From assembly GCF_001273775.1 (NCBI RefSeq), contig NZ_CP011801.1:3884001-3948000 (forward strand): DNA of 64,000 nt. Direction: 5' to 3'. Under the pieces are notes generated by a model. It worked only from the letters and a program-made list of their open reading frames with translations, ran no database searches and was not told the DNA's origin. The DNA comes from Nitrospira moscoviensis (GTDB lineage Bacteria; Nitrospirota; Nitrospiria; Nitrospirales; Nitrospiraceae). Positions 8,488 through 18,508 of this stretch are shown piece after piece. How positions within the stretch are numbered: the first letter of the stretch is position 1; every line of letters begins with the position of its first letter. The translations under genes were made by a program, and so were the position numbers.

Positions 8488-11400
8488 TTACCTCGGCAGC
8501 CACGGCACATCGCCCCAGAGCGACCGCGTCGTCCGCGGCATGCTTCGGATGCGCGACGGGACGAACTCAAGCCATTCTCCCTGCGCCTGGAACAAGGATT
8601 CCAGATCCAGGAAAAAAGAGCCGCTTGGATGAGCATTCACGGCCCTGTTGGGAGCCAGAACCCGAGTGCCCATGGCCTCAGCCAACTGTTTGGCAAATGC
8701 CTTCGGCCCGACTCCCGTGTTACAGGAAATCAGGCGGACGACCATGCCCGGCCGGAATCCCTTGGCCTTCGCCAAGCTCGCGATGGTTTCAGGTGACAGC
8801 GCCCACCATTTGACTCCGTCAAAAATGCCGACGGACCCGGGGTTGCCATGGACGAAGATATCGAATACGCCGGGCACCGGAGGAAGATTTTTGGCAAAGT
8901 CCTTGAGCAGGTCGTCTCCTTCCTTGAACCCGAACAGCACCAGTTTTCCGGATTTCCAGGTCGGCCAGCCGACAGGATCGAAATCCTGCGCCGGCGGCAA
9001 GGCCGATCGCCCGGCCGTTGACGATGCGGCCGCCTGTTCGGCGGCGCCGGCTCCGCGCCCGGCCCGGCCGGCGGCCGTCGCGGGGCCACGGGGGACCGGG
9101 GGAGCGGTCTTGGGCGCGCCGGGACTGAGTCCGGGCTCCATGCTCCCTCGCACCTTCCCCGTCATGCGGACATGCCGAAGCTGGTCGAGCTCGCCGAACA
9201 GCCGCGTCGCCTGGCGCAGCTTCCAGAATTCTTTGGCCAGGACGCCGGCGCCCGCGAAAAACGCCGACATGGCGACCGACTGACCGAGATCGTCTAGCCC
9301 GTATTCCTCTTTCAGCACGACTTCGACGACCGTCATATCGATCGCCACACCCAAGGCGGTGCTCGCCGCCGTCGCCAGTGGATACTGCACCGCCGTTGTG
9401 ACGGCGTACGGCAGCAGGACCGGCGCCGCCAGAAGAGCCATCCCCGTCAACGCATTTCTCTGCCCCGTGCTGATCTGCTCGTGGAGGTAGTCGGTGCGGG
9501 CCTGCTGCGCCGTTTTCTCCCGCAGTTCCAGATTGCGGAGAGGGTCGTGACTGACCTTGCCCGTATGGAGATCGAACGCCGCTTCCATGAACGGCTCCCA
9601 ACGGGCATGGAGCGACATCAGCGGGAGCTCACGACGCGGGTGCTCCGGTCGCAGGGCCACCAGATCTTCCGGACGAAGATCCTTGTCGACTCTCGGGAGG
9701 ATGACCTGCCTGCGGCGGGCGTCACTCCGGACGGCGGAGTCCAGAATCTGTCCGACTTTCAGATACTGACGCGTCGCGACGTCGTACACGAAGGCCAGTG
9801 AGCCGTCGAGATCGAAGAAGGGATACACGAGGGAGGGCGGCGGCTCTTTGGCATCCCGCACGTCGTAGTGCGTGCGGACTCGAATGGGCCCGACATCGAG
9901 GCCGTCGGGGTGCGGCACGTAGGCCGTCTCGACTTCTTCGGGAACGCCCTTGCTGTCGGTCCGGATCTCCAGAAACGGCAGACGCCCGTCGTAGAGAAAG
10001 CGCCGGTCCCGGTACACCGGCCCTCCGTACACGATGCTGACCAGCCGGTTGGCGTAGTCATAGTAGTAATTCACCGTTCCCGTTTCGTAATGACTGTCGG
10101 CATACTTGTCCCCGACCTGAGAGACAAACTGTCCATGATCGTACTCATAACGGTAACGGTTATCTTCACTCAGCGATCCGTTCTGGTCGTATCGGAACCA
10201 GGTGGTGTACTGTTTCTTGACCGCATCGTCCGCCAAGGCGGCCTTCAACTTGATGTCACTGAGCCCCGCCGGGAGGTCGCCGTGTTGCCAAAACTCCGTC
10301 TTCGCGAGGTGATTTCCCTCGTAGAGAAACTTCATCACCTCGCCGGAGACGACGTCGTTGCCGAGATAGCCGTAGAGAAACGGCCGGCTCGTGTGGACTT
10401 CCTGGGACGTGAACATCGCGGTGACACGGTCGTTTTGGTAGCGATAGAGGCGCCGGCTCGTTCCATCGGCGCTCGTATCCGTCGGTTTGTCCGACCAATG
10501 GAACGTCGAGCTTACCTTCGATCGCACGCCCCAGGCCGTATAGTCGATCGCCGTCTCGTCGGTGTGCCTGGAGTCGAACGGCATGGTGATGCGGGCCGCT
10601 TGGCTCAACGGGCGGGAGTCCGCGTCCAACTGCGACTCGAAGGTCGCGACCAGGCCCAGACTCGAATAGACTCTCGCCTGGACCGGGCGCCGCGCCGCAT
10701 CGTAGTCGTAGACCGTATCGTCCGTGCCGCCGATGAGGCGCCGGGCTAAACGAGTGGGGCCGGAAAATTCGTAGACGATTCCCTGGCCGGGCTGGGATTC
10801 CCCCGACGCGTGATGACGGAGGATGTGCACCCGCCCGACATGGTCGCGTTCCGACTGGATCGTCCAGGCCGGGTCCCGGCCGATCGACGGCCCGCGGAGC
10901 TCCGTACGCGCCCCTACGGAGTCATAGGAGTACTCCAGCCGCAGCGGACGGATTCCCACGATCTGCTCGTCCCACCAGGGGTTCCCGAGGCTGTCATAGG
11001 CCAGCTTGTTCTTGATCATGCCGCGGTATCGACCGGCTTCGACGATCCGCCCCAATCCGTCATAGACAAACGTGTCCTGCGTGGATCCCGAAGGCGCATG
11101 GCCGGGATAGCGGACGGCGATTTCCTTCGTCCGATCCTCGAGGTCATAGGTGTAGGTTAGTTTCACGCCATCGGAGCGCTCTTCGTCGGTCGGGTTTCCC
11201 CGATCATCGAATTTCGTGTACACCCGTGCCTGGCTGTCTTCCTGCAGGCGCTCCAGCAGTCCTGCGTGATCATACGCGCGCGCCGTCTGATGGATCGTCC
11301 GCTCGCCGCGGGACACCGCGGATGTGAGAAGCCGATCGTGGAGATCATAGGTGCGGGTCACGATCAACTTGTCCACTTCCAGGTTGGCGTATTGTTCGTC

Positions 11401-14400
11401 ACGAACCCCGCGTCCGAACCCATCGAACTCGAACACATCCATCCGGCCGCTGTGTTCCACCTTCGCGCGAAGGTTGCCTTGGGAGTCATAAGCCAACTTG
11501 GCGCTGGACCCTCCCGGCACGGAAAAGGAGGAGAGACGGCCCAGCGCGTCGTAGGTCATCGTTTTGACGAAGTGGCGCGTCGCCTCCTCGCGCTTGGGCT
11601 GGCCGTCTTTCTCCCGAAACGTCACCTCCCGTTCCATCTCCGTGATGCTCGTCGGGAGGCCGCCCGGTTCATAGGCGTAGCGGACTTCGTTCAACAGCGG
11701 ATCCGTGTCGCTGTCTTTCCGGTGACCGGTGTACTTGAATGTGCTGTGATTCTTGCGCGCGTCGATCAGCGTGAGCACTTTGCCCTCCGCGTCGCGGACC
11801 AATTGCTCCGCCCGCAGGCCGGCCCCGAATCCGTCGGGGCCCACGATATGTTCCTTGGTCTCGATTTTGTCCCCGATTTCGTCGTACTGAAACTCGATGA
11901 ATCGGAGCCTGACCGGCTTGCCTTCGTGGTTCTTCCCCTGGACGTCGATCTTCTGCGTGGTGCCGTCAGGGTTCAGTGGGGTGAGGATGACCGTGCCTTC
12001 CGGCGTCACTCTCTTATAGGGCCGATCGAACGGATCGGGCTCGTAGGCGGTCGCGCTGCTCCCGCCCCGTTTCTGTTCCACAAGATTTCCGTTGAGATCG
12101 TACCGGAAGGTTTCGGTCAGCTTCCCACCGAACGTCTTCCCAGCGACATTGCCGAGGCGGTCATAGTGATAGGTAATCGTGAATCCTTCCGGTTCCTGGA
12201 CGGAGGCCAGGTTTCCTTCCGCATCATAGGCCTGCGCCCGCGTCCGGGAGAGGGCGCCCGCCGTCTGGGTTTCGCTGACTTGAAGGTTCACGAGGTTGTA
12301 CTGATAGGTCTTGGTCAATTGGAACGACTGGGCCGGCACCCCCGCGAACATCCCGTCGGCGGGAAAGTTGTCCTGCACGGTGATCTGCTCTTGAACCAAA
12401 TTCCCGTTCTCGTCGTACTGATAGGTCGTGCGGTTCTTGAATCCCTTCTCGGCATCGTCCTCGATTTTTTCGCGGACGAGATCGCGCTGGTCCACCTTCA
12501 GCGTCGTGACGGTCTCGCGCGCATCGGTAAACTTGGTCATGTTGCCGCGGACGTCGCGGCCAAACGCCGCGTTGTCCTGCGGGTCTCCTTCGTCGGACAC
12601 CGACAGGAGGTATCCCGCCGGGCTATGAGCGTACACCGTCTTGTGATGGAGCGGGTCCGTTTCCTGAAGCAGGAGTCCGGTCGAGGTGTACTCGTATGTC
12701 GTTTCAATGGGCGACAGGGTTTCGCCGGCCGCCGTCGTCCTGACCGGATGCCGGCGGACGATGGGATTTCCTTCGGCGCCTTTAGTGAAATAGTCGTAGT
12801 CGAGCTCCGTCACGGCTTTGCCCGGCCCTTCGATGCGCTTGAATTGGTTATAGAGCGGCTCATACGTGTAGGAGGTGACGATCGAGGAATAGGGGAGCGG
12901 ATTGGAACGGTCGCCGGCCAGCAGCAATTGTTGAACGAGGTTGCCCTTGGCCAAATTGTTTAGATACGTGACGCCGCCTTCGCCTCCCGTTCCCCCCTTT
13001 GCGATTCCCAGCGTCGGCGCGGTCGCTGCCCCGGCGGATGAAGACAGAGAGGAAGCCGACGACGCGGACGAGGGAGATTGCAGCAACCCGTCGCCCCCGC
13101 AATTCAAGCAGTCCCTGATAGGCCCTTCCGTGACCGGACCGCCGTCGCCGGCATAGTGATATTCGATCCGGTTGCCTTCGGGCCTCGTGATGCTCGTCAC
13201 CTGATCGCTCGCGTTGTGCTGGATCGTCGTGGTCGCCGTCCCGCTGTCGTCTAGCTTCAGGTCGAGCCGCCGGACGACATAGGCGAGGCCGGTCCATTCC
13301 ATCGTGTAGACTTCCTCCCGGCCCCTGGGCGACTGGACCGTCACCGGACTACCGGGTTTGCCCTCCCATCGAAACTGCGTGAGGCCTCCTTCGAAGCCTC
13401 CGGTCTTCGTGCCGGTCCCCGCATGCCCGTGCGTCTGGTTCTGGATGCGCTTGAGGTCGCCGTCCTGCCGCCATTGATTGTTCAGATAGGGATCGCCGCC
13501 CTGCGCGGTTTCGCGCGGGAGCGTGAGCGTCTCCAGGTAATAGCGCCCGTCGTGCTCCGTATAGGAATAGGTGGTCGTGAAGCGGCCGTCTTTTCGTTCT
13601 TCGGCTTTTTCAAGGACCGGCTGGCTATCGCGGCCGCGGTAGTGGTACTCCGCTTCCCGCCCGTCGAACTCTTCTTTGATCTTCTTAAGCCTCAGCTTGG
13701 GAAAGGTGCCCGAGATGATCTGTCCCTTATAGTTCGTGTGCACGAGGCCGTTGCCCTCGATCTCCACCCACTCCAGCGAGTATGTCCGCTCCGCCGTGTC
13801 CGTGATCTTCGCCAGCGTCGGGTTGAACGTCAGCGGGTGAAACACGGGATCGTACTCGAACGTCATCCGGTTGTCGTGCCGGTCCAGGATGTAGAGCAGG
13901 ATGCCGCGGCAGCTATAGACCTCACGGTACCCGTTTCCGTACCGCATCACGTAAAAGATGTCGCCCTCGTAATTGGGATGGCCTGCGAACGGCGACGGAT
14001 GATTGGGCAGCACGACGTACCGTTCGAGTTCCGAGAACAGATTGCCAGGCGGCTTGTAGTAAGTGACCCAGGCATCGAATCGTCCGCCGAAGTTTTTCAC
14101 CATCTGGAACCGGACGCCGTTGGGTTTCATCTCCTCGACCCGGCCGTTGCCGCGCAGATAATGAACCGGGCCCGGATTCATCAGCCCTTCGACCCGCAGG
14201 CCGAATTTCGGGTTCAGCACGCCGCCCTGGGGAATCAGCCGTTTGTAGTACCCGAAGTCCCAGTTGTAGCCGAACAGTCCGCCTTCCTTCGTCTTGATGT
14301 TCGAGCGGTAAAACCGCGTGGCGTTGAAATCGACGCCGACGGATTTCACGTAGAGATCGTGCGCGAAGGTGAAAAAGGAGAGATCGTGCAGCCACACATG

Positions 14401-15483
14401 ATCACCGGCGATCGCCGGATCGTTCAGCGCCTCCTGACCCGGCTCCTTGGGGGGCGGTTCGATGAATTCTTTGACGTCGGGAAGCCCGACCTTCATCCCG
14501 AATCCCTGGCTGCCCTGCCCACCGAACAGCTTGCAGGCGACCGCCTCCTCCTTCTCCTCCGACGGCGGGGTGGAGGTCGGCGGGTCTCCCGGCGGCGAGA
14601 GGTCAGGAGGCTTTCCCGGCGTCTCGGGCGGGATCGGAGTCTTGGGAGGCCTCGGTGTGGTGGGCGGCGTCGGCGGGCCTCCACCCGGTGGCCTGGTGAT
14701 GGTCCCACCGCTGAGATCGTCATTGGCTTTTGCGACGACGGGAGGACCCATCGGAGGCCGGACGACGATTTGGTCCCAGCCGGACCCGATCTCGGTTTCC
14801 TGATTGAGGCTCATCCTGAAGGTCGACGTACTCCATGCGGGAAGTGTCTTCAAATCAGGACCCTGCGCCGCATCCGGTCCATAGCCGATCGTCTCGCCTC
14901 TGACGAACTGTTCGGGCGTCGGAGGCTGCTCCCGCGTGTGGGCCACGGCACTCGCTCCTACCTCGACCGAGGCCTCGGAGCTGCCTGATGTTCCGGATGG
15001 CGAGCCGGCAGACGACTCTGCTCCTTCCGCCATAGCCACGGTGAATTCCTTTTCCGGTCTCCAGGCACCCAGGCCCGGGACGAATCCGGATTCCGAAGCG
15101 GGGAGAAATTCTCGGCAACGATCCAGCTCGCACAGCTTCAGGGCCGGGTTGTCCTTGCAGATCTTCTGGGCGTCTTCCTCGCTGCCCTGGAAACTGACGA
15201 GCGCCCAGCCGCCATAGGTCGAGAAATCCGCCGGGATCCGCACGATTTCGTAGCCCGGCAACTTCTGAGCCTTCGCAAATTGTTCCGGATCGACGGCGGG
15301 CGGCACCAGGAGCGCCTGCCGCGTGGCGGGGCTGAAGCGATAGGAGGTTGAGTACGTCGGTCCCCGCGCGAGGTCCTCGGCGGCCACCGGCGCCATCCCA
15401 CGGTCGGTCGCCGCAACAAGGGCCGCGATCGCGAGACTGAGCGCGGCACGGTGCGCCGGGGTTACCCACTCCCTCACGCTCAT
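8488..15483 (-). CDS. Exported RHS/YD-repeat protein with caspase-like C-terminal domain
   Basis: A 2331-residue protein. GGGAGG immediately before ATG 15483 sets the start. The N-terminus has a signal-like hydrophobic segment (LSLAIAALVAAT). A proline-rich linker (~residues 255-320) precedes a DUF6531-like entry domain (FNATRFYRSN...GLFGYNWDFG) and then many YD/RHS repeats (patterns such as YDxxGNL and YDxLGRL) to about residue 1950. Hydrophobic segments follow near residues 2035-2110. The last ~200 residues form a distinct domain with a His in FVHGNPGS and a Cys in LISCNTG, an arrangement like clan CD (C80/caspase-like) cysteine proteases. No canonical DPxGL core-end motif was found. It lies 14 bp after a subtilase gene in the same operon. 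No obvious immunity gene follows. Confidence 0.85.
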   Translation of the reverse strand: MSVREWVTPAHRAALSLAIAALVAATDRGMAPVAAEDLARGPTYSTSYRFSPATRQALLVPPAVDPEQFAKAQKLPGYEIVRIPADFSTYGGWALVSFQGSEEDAQKICKDNPALKLCELDRCREFLPASESGFVPGLGAWRPEKEFTVAMAEGAESSAGSPSGTSGSSEASVEVGASAVAHTREQPPTPEQFVRGETIGYGPDAAQGPDLKTLPAWSTSTFRMSLNQETEIGSGWDQIVVRPPMGPPVVAKANDDLSGGTITRPPGGGPPTPPTTPRPPKTPIPPETPGKPPDLSPPGDPPTSTPPSEEKEEAVACKLFGGQGSQGFGMKVGLPDVKEFIEPPPKEPGQEALNDPAIAGDHVWLHDLSFFTFAHDLYVKSVGVDFNATRFYRSNIKTKEGGLFGYNWDFGYYKRLIPQGGVLNPKFGLRVEGLMNPGPVHYLRGNGRVEEMKPNGVRFQMVKNFGGRFDAWVTYYKPPGNLFSELERYVVLPNHPSPFAGHPNYEGDIFYVMRYGNGYREVYSCRGILLYILDRHDNRMTFEYDPVFHPLTFNPTLAKITDTAERTYSLEWVEIEGNGLVHTNYKGQIISGTFPKLRLKKIKEEFDGREAEYHYRGRDSQPVLEKAEERKDGRFTTTYSYTEHDGRYYLETLTLPRETAQGGDPYLNNQWRQDGDLKRIQNQTHGHAGTGTKTGGFEGGLTQFRWEGKPGSPVTVQSPRGREEVYTMEWTGLAYVVRRLDLKLDDSGTATTTIQHNASDQVTSITRPEGNRIEYHYAGDGGPVTEGPIRDCLNCGGDGLLQSPSSASSASSLSSSAGAATAPTLGIAKGGTGGEGGVTYLNNLAKGNLVQQLLLAGDRSNPLPYSSIVTSYTYEPLYNQFKRIEGPGKAVTELDYDYFTKGAEGNPIVRRHPVRTTAAGETLSPIETTYEYTSTGLLLQETDPLHHKTVYAHSPAGYLLSVSDEGDPQDNAAFGRDVRGNMTKFTDARETVTTLKVDQRDLVREKIEDDAEKGFKNRTTYQYDENGNLVQEQITVQDNFPADGMFAGVPAQSFQLTKTYQYNLVNLQVSETQTAGALSRTRAQAYDAEGNLASVQEPEGFTITYHYDRLGNVAGKTFGGKLTETFRYDLNGNLVEQKRGGSSATAYEPDPFDRPYKRVTPEGTVILTPLNPDGTTQKIDVQGKNHEGKPVRLRFIEFQYDEIGDKIETKEHIVGPDGFGAGLRAEQLVRDAEGKVLTLIDARKNHSTFKYTGHRKDSDTDPLLNEVRYAYEPGGLPTSITEMEREVTFREKDGQPKREEATRHFVKTMTYDALGRLSSFSVPGGSSAKLAYDSQGNLRAKVEHSGRMDVFEFDGFGRGVRDEQYANLEVDKLIVTRTYDLHDRLLTSAVSRGERTIHQTARAYDHAGLLERLQEDSQARVYTKFDDRGNPTDEERSDGVKLTYTYDLEDRTKEIAVRYPGHAPSGSTQDTFVYDGLGRIVEAGRYRGMIKNKLAYDSLGNPWWDEQIVGIRPLRLEYSYDSVGARTELRGPSIGRDPAWTIQSERDHVGRVHILRHHASGESQPGQGIVYEFSGPTRLARRLIGGTDDTVYDYDAARRPVQARVYSSLGLVATFESQLDADSRPLSQAARITMPFDSRHTDETAIDYTAWGVRSKVSSTFHWSDKPTDTSADGTSRRLYRYQNDRVTAMFTSQEVHTSRPFLYGYLGNDVVSGEVMKFLYEGNHLAKTEFWQHGDLPAGLSDIKLKAALADDAVKKQYTTWFRYDQNGSLSEDNRYRYEYDHGQFVSQVGDKYADSHYETGTVNYYYDYANRLVSIVYGGPVYRDRRFLYDGRLPFLEIRTDSKGVPEEVETAYVPHPDGLDVGPIRVRTHYDVRDAKEPPPSLVYPFFDLDGSLAFVYDVATRQYLKVGQILDSAVRSDARRRQVILPRVDKDLRPEDLVALRPEHPRRELPLMSLHARWEPFMEAAFDLHTGKVSHDPLRNLELREKTAQQARTDYLHEQISTGQRNALTGMALLAAPVLLPYAVTTAVQYPLATAASTALGVAIDMTVVEVVLKEEYGLDDLGQSVAMSAFFAGAGVLAKEFWKLRQATRLFGELDQLRHVRMTGKVRGSMEPGLSPGAPKTAPPVPRGPATAAGRAGRGAGAAEQAAASSTAGRSALPPAQDFDPVGWPTWKSGKLVLFGFKEGDDLLKDFAKNLPPVPGVFDIFVHGNPGSVGIFDGVKWWALSPETIASLAKAKGFRPGMVVRLISCNTGVGPKAFAKQLAEAMGTRVLAPNRAVNAHPSGSFFLDLESLFQAQGEWLEFVPSRIRSMPRTTRSLWGDVPWLPR

Positions 15484-15497
15484 CCTCCCATCGAGGT

Positions 15498-17039
15498 TTA
15501 CTTCACGTCCAACGTGCCGCGCGCCTCTTTCGTCTTCTTCCCGTCCTGCGCCACCACGCGCACCAGCCACTTGCCTTTCGCCGTAATGTCCTTCACAGGG
15601 AAAGTTCCCAGCACACCGTCATCCACCGGCTTGCCGTCCACTTTGGCCACGGTCTTCCAGGATGCCGGCTTGTCTCCCTGGCCCAGTTGCAGCTCATAAC
15701 TCTTGAGTTGACTACCGACCGCCGTGCCAGAGACTTGAATCGCAGTTTTCCCGTCCACTTTCACGGGCGCCACTTGGGACACCTTGACGGTGAGAAAGTA
15801 GTGTGGATCGGCCTTTAACGCCGCGACGGCGTTCAAACGCCCGGCGCCGGTGAAATGATCCCAGCCCGGCTCCTCCACGTCGTCCGCGGATTCGAGCAGC
15901 ATGCGCTCGACTTGGACATTCGTGAGTTTCGGATTGCGCGCCAGCAGCAAGGACGCGACGCCGGCCACGAACGGAGCCGCGAACGAGGTCCCGCTGGCAC
16001 GGTAATAGCGGGCGCCCGGACCGACGAACGCCTCGCCGGCCCGATAGTCCTCCGCTTCGGACACAAGCACGAAATCCGTCCGCCGCGCGCGCAACGACAG
16101 GATGTCGACGCCCGGGGCCGCGATCTTGACCGAGCGCCCCCAGTTCGAAAACTCGGCGCGCTTGTCGTCCGGGCCGGTTGCCGCCACGGCAATGACGCTC
16201 TTCGACGCGGCCATCCCGTAATCCGCGGTCTGCTCCGCCACGTTGCCCGACGCCACCACGACGAGCACGCCTTTCTCATACGCATAGTCGATCGCGAGCT
16301 GCTCGACCTGCGAGATCGCGTGGCCGCCGAGGCTGAGGTTGATGACCCGCGCGCCCTGGCGCACCGCATAGAAGACCGCTTCGGCGATCCCGGTGCTCCG
16401 TCCTCGCCCGAGGAAGTTCAGGACCTTGAGCGGCATGAGTTGCGCGCGGGCATTAATGCCGGCGACGCCTTCGCCGTTGTCCGTCGCCGCCGCGATGATG
16501 CCCGAGACGTGTGTGCCGTGCCCGGCATGGTCCCAGGGGTTATTGTTCCGATCGACGAAGTTCCAGCCGATCAGGTCGTCGATGTAACCGTTGCCGTCGT
16601 CGTCGACGCCGTTGGGCTGCTCCTTCGGATTGCGCCAGATGTTCTCCGGCTTGAGATCGGGATGGAAGTAGTCGAGTCCCGTGTCGATGACTGCGACAAT
16701 GACCGGCGTCTTGGATGGGAGCTCAACGTCCCACGCGGTCCCCGCGGAACCAGGCGGAGCAAATCCGATTCGATGTAAGCCCCATTGATCGGCAAATGAT
16801 TGCCCCCACGTTCCCGTTGAGCGAAAGAAGGGATCGTTGGGCCGTATCGGCTCCGCGTCGGCTGCCAAGGCGGACTGGAAAAAGACAGGGGGCAACTCCC
16901 CGCGGGAGAGCGACGACGCGACGCCGAAGAGCACCAGGAGACCGATGAGCACAGGCACCGCGACCCCTCCGGGCGAGAATGAGCGCTGAGCGGCGGCAGA
17001 CACGCTGGAGTTTTCCGCCTTGCCTAGAAGGCGTGGCAT
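15498..17039 (-). CDS. Subtilisin-like serine protease (S8)
   Basis: A 513-residue exported protease. A hydrophobic segment (VAVPVLIGLLVLFGVASSL, ~residues 27-45) acts as signal or anchor. The catalytic triad is visible: Asp in VAVIDTGLDY, His in GHGTHVSGI and Ser in SGTSFAAPFVAG, with the oxyanion Asn in VVVASGN. A C-terminal beta-sandwich-like domain of about 100 residues follows the catalytic domain. That C-terminal domain is almost identical to the one in the plus-strand subtilase at 21435-22871, indicating duplication or gene conversion. It is first in a two-gene operon with the RHS gene, which it could process; that role is inferred. Confidence 0.93.
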   Translation of the reverse strand: MPRLLGKAENSSVSAAAQRSFSPGGVAVPVLIGLLVLFGVASSLSRGELPPVFFQSALAADAEPIRPNDPFFRSTGTWGQSFADQWGLHRIGFAPPGSAGTAWDVELPSKTPVIVAVIDTGLDYFHPDLKPENIWRNPKEQPNGVDDDGNGYIDDLIGWNFVDRNNNPWDHAGHGTHVSGIIAAATDNGEGVAGINARAQLMPLKVLNFLGRGRSTGIAEAVFYAVRQGARVINLSLGGHAISQVEQLAIDYAYEKGVLVVVASGNVAEQTADYGMAASKSVIAVAATGPDDKRAEFSNWGRSVKIAAPGVDILSLRARRTDFVLVSEAEDYRAGEAFVGPGARYYRASGTSFAAPFVAGVASLLLARNPKLTNVQVERMLLESADDVEEPGWDHFTGAGRLNAVAALKADPHYFLTVKVSQVAPVKVDGKTAIQVSGTAVGSQLKSYELQLGQGDKPASWKTVAKVDGKPVDDGVLGTFPVKDITAKGKWLVRVVAQDGKKTKEARGTLDVK

Positions 17040-17105
17040 GCTCGCACCTCAACCACGGTATGGTCCGAAGGGCGCGGAGATTCTTTAAAATTCAGCGCTG
17101 GCCCG

Positions 17106-17123
17106 CAACCCCCATTTGGGTGA
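17106..17123 (-). promoter_or_regulatory. 18-bp shared upstream motif, copy 1
   Basis: On the minus strand this reads TCACCCAAATGGGGGTTG, 66 bp before the subtilase/RHS operon start. The identical 18 bases occur at 19725-19742 before the plus-strand protease operon, in the same orientation relative to that operon. The core CCCA-AA-TGGG is an inverted repeat, as expected for a dimeric regulator. The two LuxR-type genes lie between the copies and are the natural candidates to bind it. Confidence 0.6.
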
Positions 17124-17262
17124 AGACAGTCCGTGGCGAATCCCCCGATGCAAGTATGGGATGGATGTCAGTCCGCCAGGTTGGCTGCCCGCCGGTTGAG
17201 CAGCGTAACCGGCTCAAGAGCCAAAAACCGCGTAAATTCTCATCTCCGGCCCGATTCTCTAC

Positions 17263-17292
17263 TGGATTTTCTTCAGCAAAGAGACCTATACT
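17263..17292 (+). promoter_or_regulatory. Candidate promoter of the LuxR pair
   Basis: TGGATT at 17263-17268 and TATACT at 17287-17292 are 18 nt apart. The implied transcript start is about 40 nt before the first LuxR gene. The 299-bp gap between the divergent genes otherwise holds copy 1 of the 18-bp motif. Confidence 0.4.
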
Positions 17293-17338
17293 GGCGGCCC
17301 CATACGGGTTAGGGCCGGATAGTCCCGCGAGGCACACC

Positions 17339-18508
17339 ATGTTGCGCGAGCATCAGGTTGCCGACCTCATCGGACGCATCTACGACGCCGCGCTCGATGC
17401 GTCGCTCTGGCCTTCCGTCTTACTCGATCTCGTCAAACTGACCAAAAGCCACACCGGCAACTTCGCGGTCCTGGATCTGACCACCAAGGCCACGCAGCCG
17501 ATCGCCGCCCTCGACATGCCGGCCAAGTGTTTCTCGGACTACGAGAAGTACTTCTGGCAAAAAGACATCTGGACTCCCAAGCCGGACGCTTTTGATGTGG
17601 GCGTGGTCTACACCAGCCAACAGCATGTGTCCGACCAAGAACTGGCGCGCAGCGAGTTCTACCATGATTGGATGAAGCCCATCGGGCTCTTTCACGGTTT
17701 GGGCGGCATCCCGCTTGTCGAAGACCACAAGATGTTTCTGGCCGGCATGCATCGGCCCCTGCGGTCGGGCAGGCCGTATCGAGCGGCGGACGTACGGGAG
17801 GTCCAGCGGCTGTTCCCGCATCTGAAGCGCGCTTTCCAAATTCACCGGCGCCTCGACGGTCTCACCGCCGAGCGGGACACGCTGGCCGAGGCAGCCGATC
17901 GACTGCCCCGCGGCGTTTTCGCTGTCGCGGCAGACGGCCGACTCTTGTGGGTCAATCGCCTGGGTGAAGCTCTGTGCCGGGAAGCCGACGGCTTCACCAT
18001 CCAACGAGGCTGCCTCGCGACGGCCCTTCCCGGGGAGACAGGCCGATTACGGCAACTCCTCCACCACTGTCAGCAGACCGGTACCGGCGCGGGTCTGGGC
18101 AGCGGCGGCGCCATGCTGGTATCGAGGCCGTCAGGTTTGCGGCCCTACATTGCGCTCGTCAGTCCCCTGCGAGCAGGCCGGGGGCGGCTCGACGATCGCC
18201 TGCCGGCTGCGGTGGTGTTCGTTGCAGACCCGGAGCGGATGCCGGGCGTCTCCATCGATCGACTCACGAAACTGTACGGCCTGACTCGGGCAGAGGCGGA
18301 ACTGGCTCTGCAACTGGCCGGCGGGTTGGACCTGCGGGACATCGCGTCCGCCATGGGCAAGACGCTGAACACGCTCCGCACGCAGTTGAAACAGGTCTTT
18401 CAGAAAACCGGCACGGCCCGGCAAGCGGAGTTGGTTCGACTCGTCATGCAGACCGACGGGGTCTCGAGCCAGCCGGGCCTCCGTCGCAACGGCCACGTGA
18501 GGGCATGA
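17339..18508 (+). CDS. LuxR-type transcriptional regulator with PAS-like domain (copy 1)
   Basis: A 389-residue protein. GCGAGG precedes ATG 17339. The N-terminal ~230 residues resemble a sensory region, with a PAS-like segment (GVFAVAADGRLLWVNRLGEALC) near residues 195-220. The C-terminus has a LuxR/GerE-type helix-turn-helix: LTRAEAELALQLAGGLDLRD...TLNTLRTQLKQVFQKTGTARQ. It is followed immediately by a paralogue of the same architecture; the second ATG begins one base after this stop. The pair sits between two divergently transcribed subtilase operons and probably controls them. No receiver domain is present, so the signal is likely a ligand sensed directly. Confidence 0.88.
   Translation: MLREHQVADLIGRIYDAALDASLWPSVLLDLVKLTKSHTGNFAVLDLTTKATQPIAALDMPAKCFSDYEKYFWQKDIWTPKPDAFDVGVVYTSQQHVSDQELARSEFYHDWMKPIGLFHGLGGIPLVEDHKMFLAGMHRPLRSGRPYRAADVREVQRLFPHLKRAFQIHRRLDGLTAERDTLAEAADRLPRGVFAVAADGRLLWVNRLGEALCREADGFTIQRGCLATALPGETGRLRQLLHHCQQTGTGAGLGSGGAMLVSRPSGLRPYIALVSPLRAGRGRLDDRLPAAVVFVADPERMPGVSIDRLTKLYGLTRAEAELALQLAGGLDLRDIASAMGKTLNTLRTQLKQVFQKTGTARQAELVRLVMQTDGVSSQPGLRRNGHVRA

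Noticed and set aside
11266..14988. Two plus-strand frames of more than 500 codons within the RHS gene
   Set aside because: Antisense shadows produced by high GC; YD repeats on the minus strand are unmistakable.
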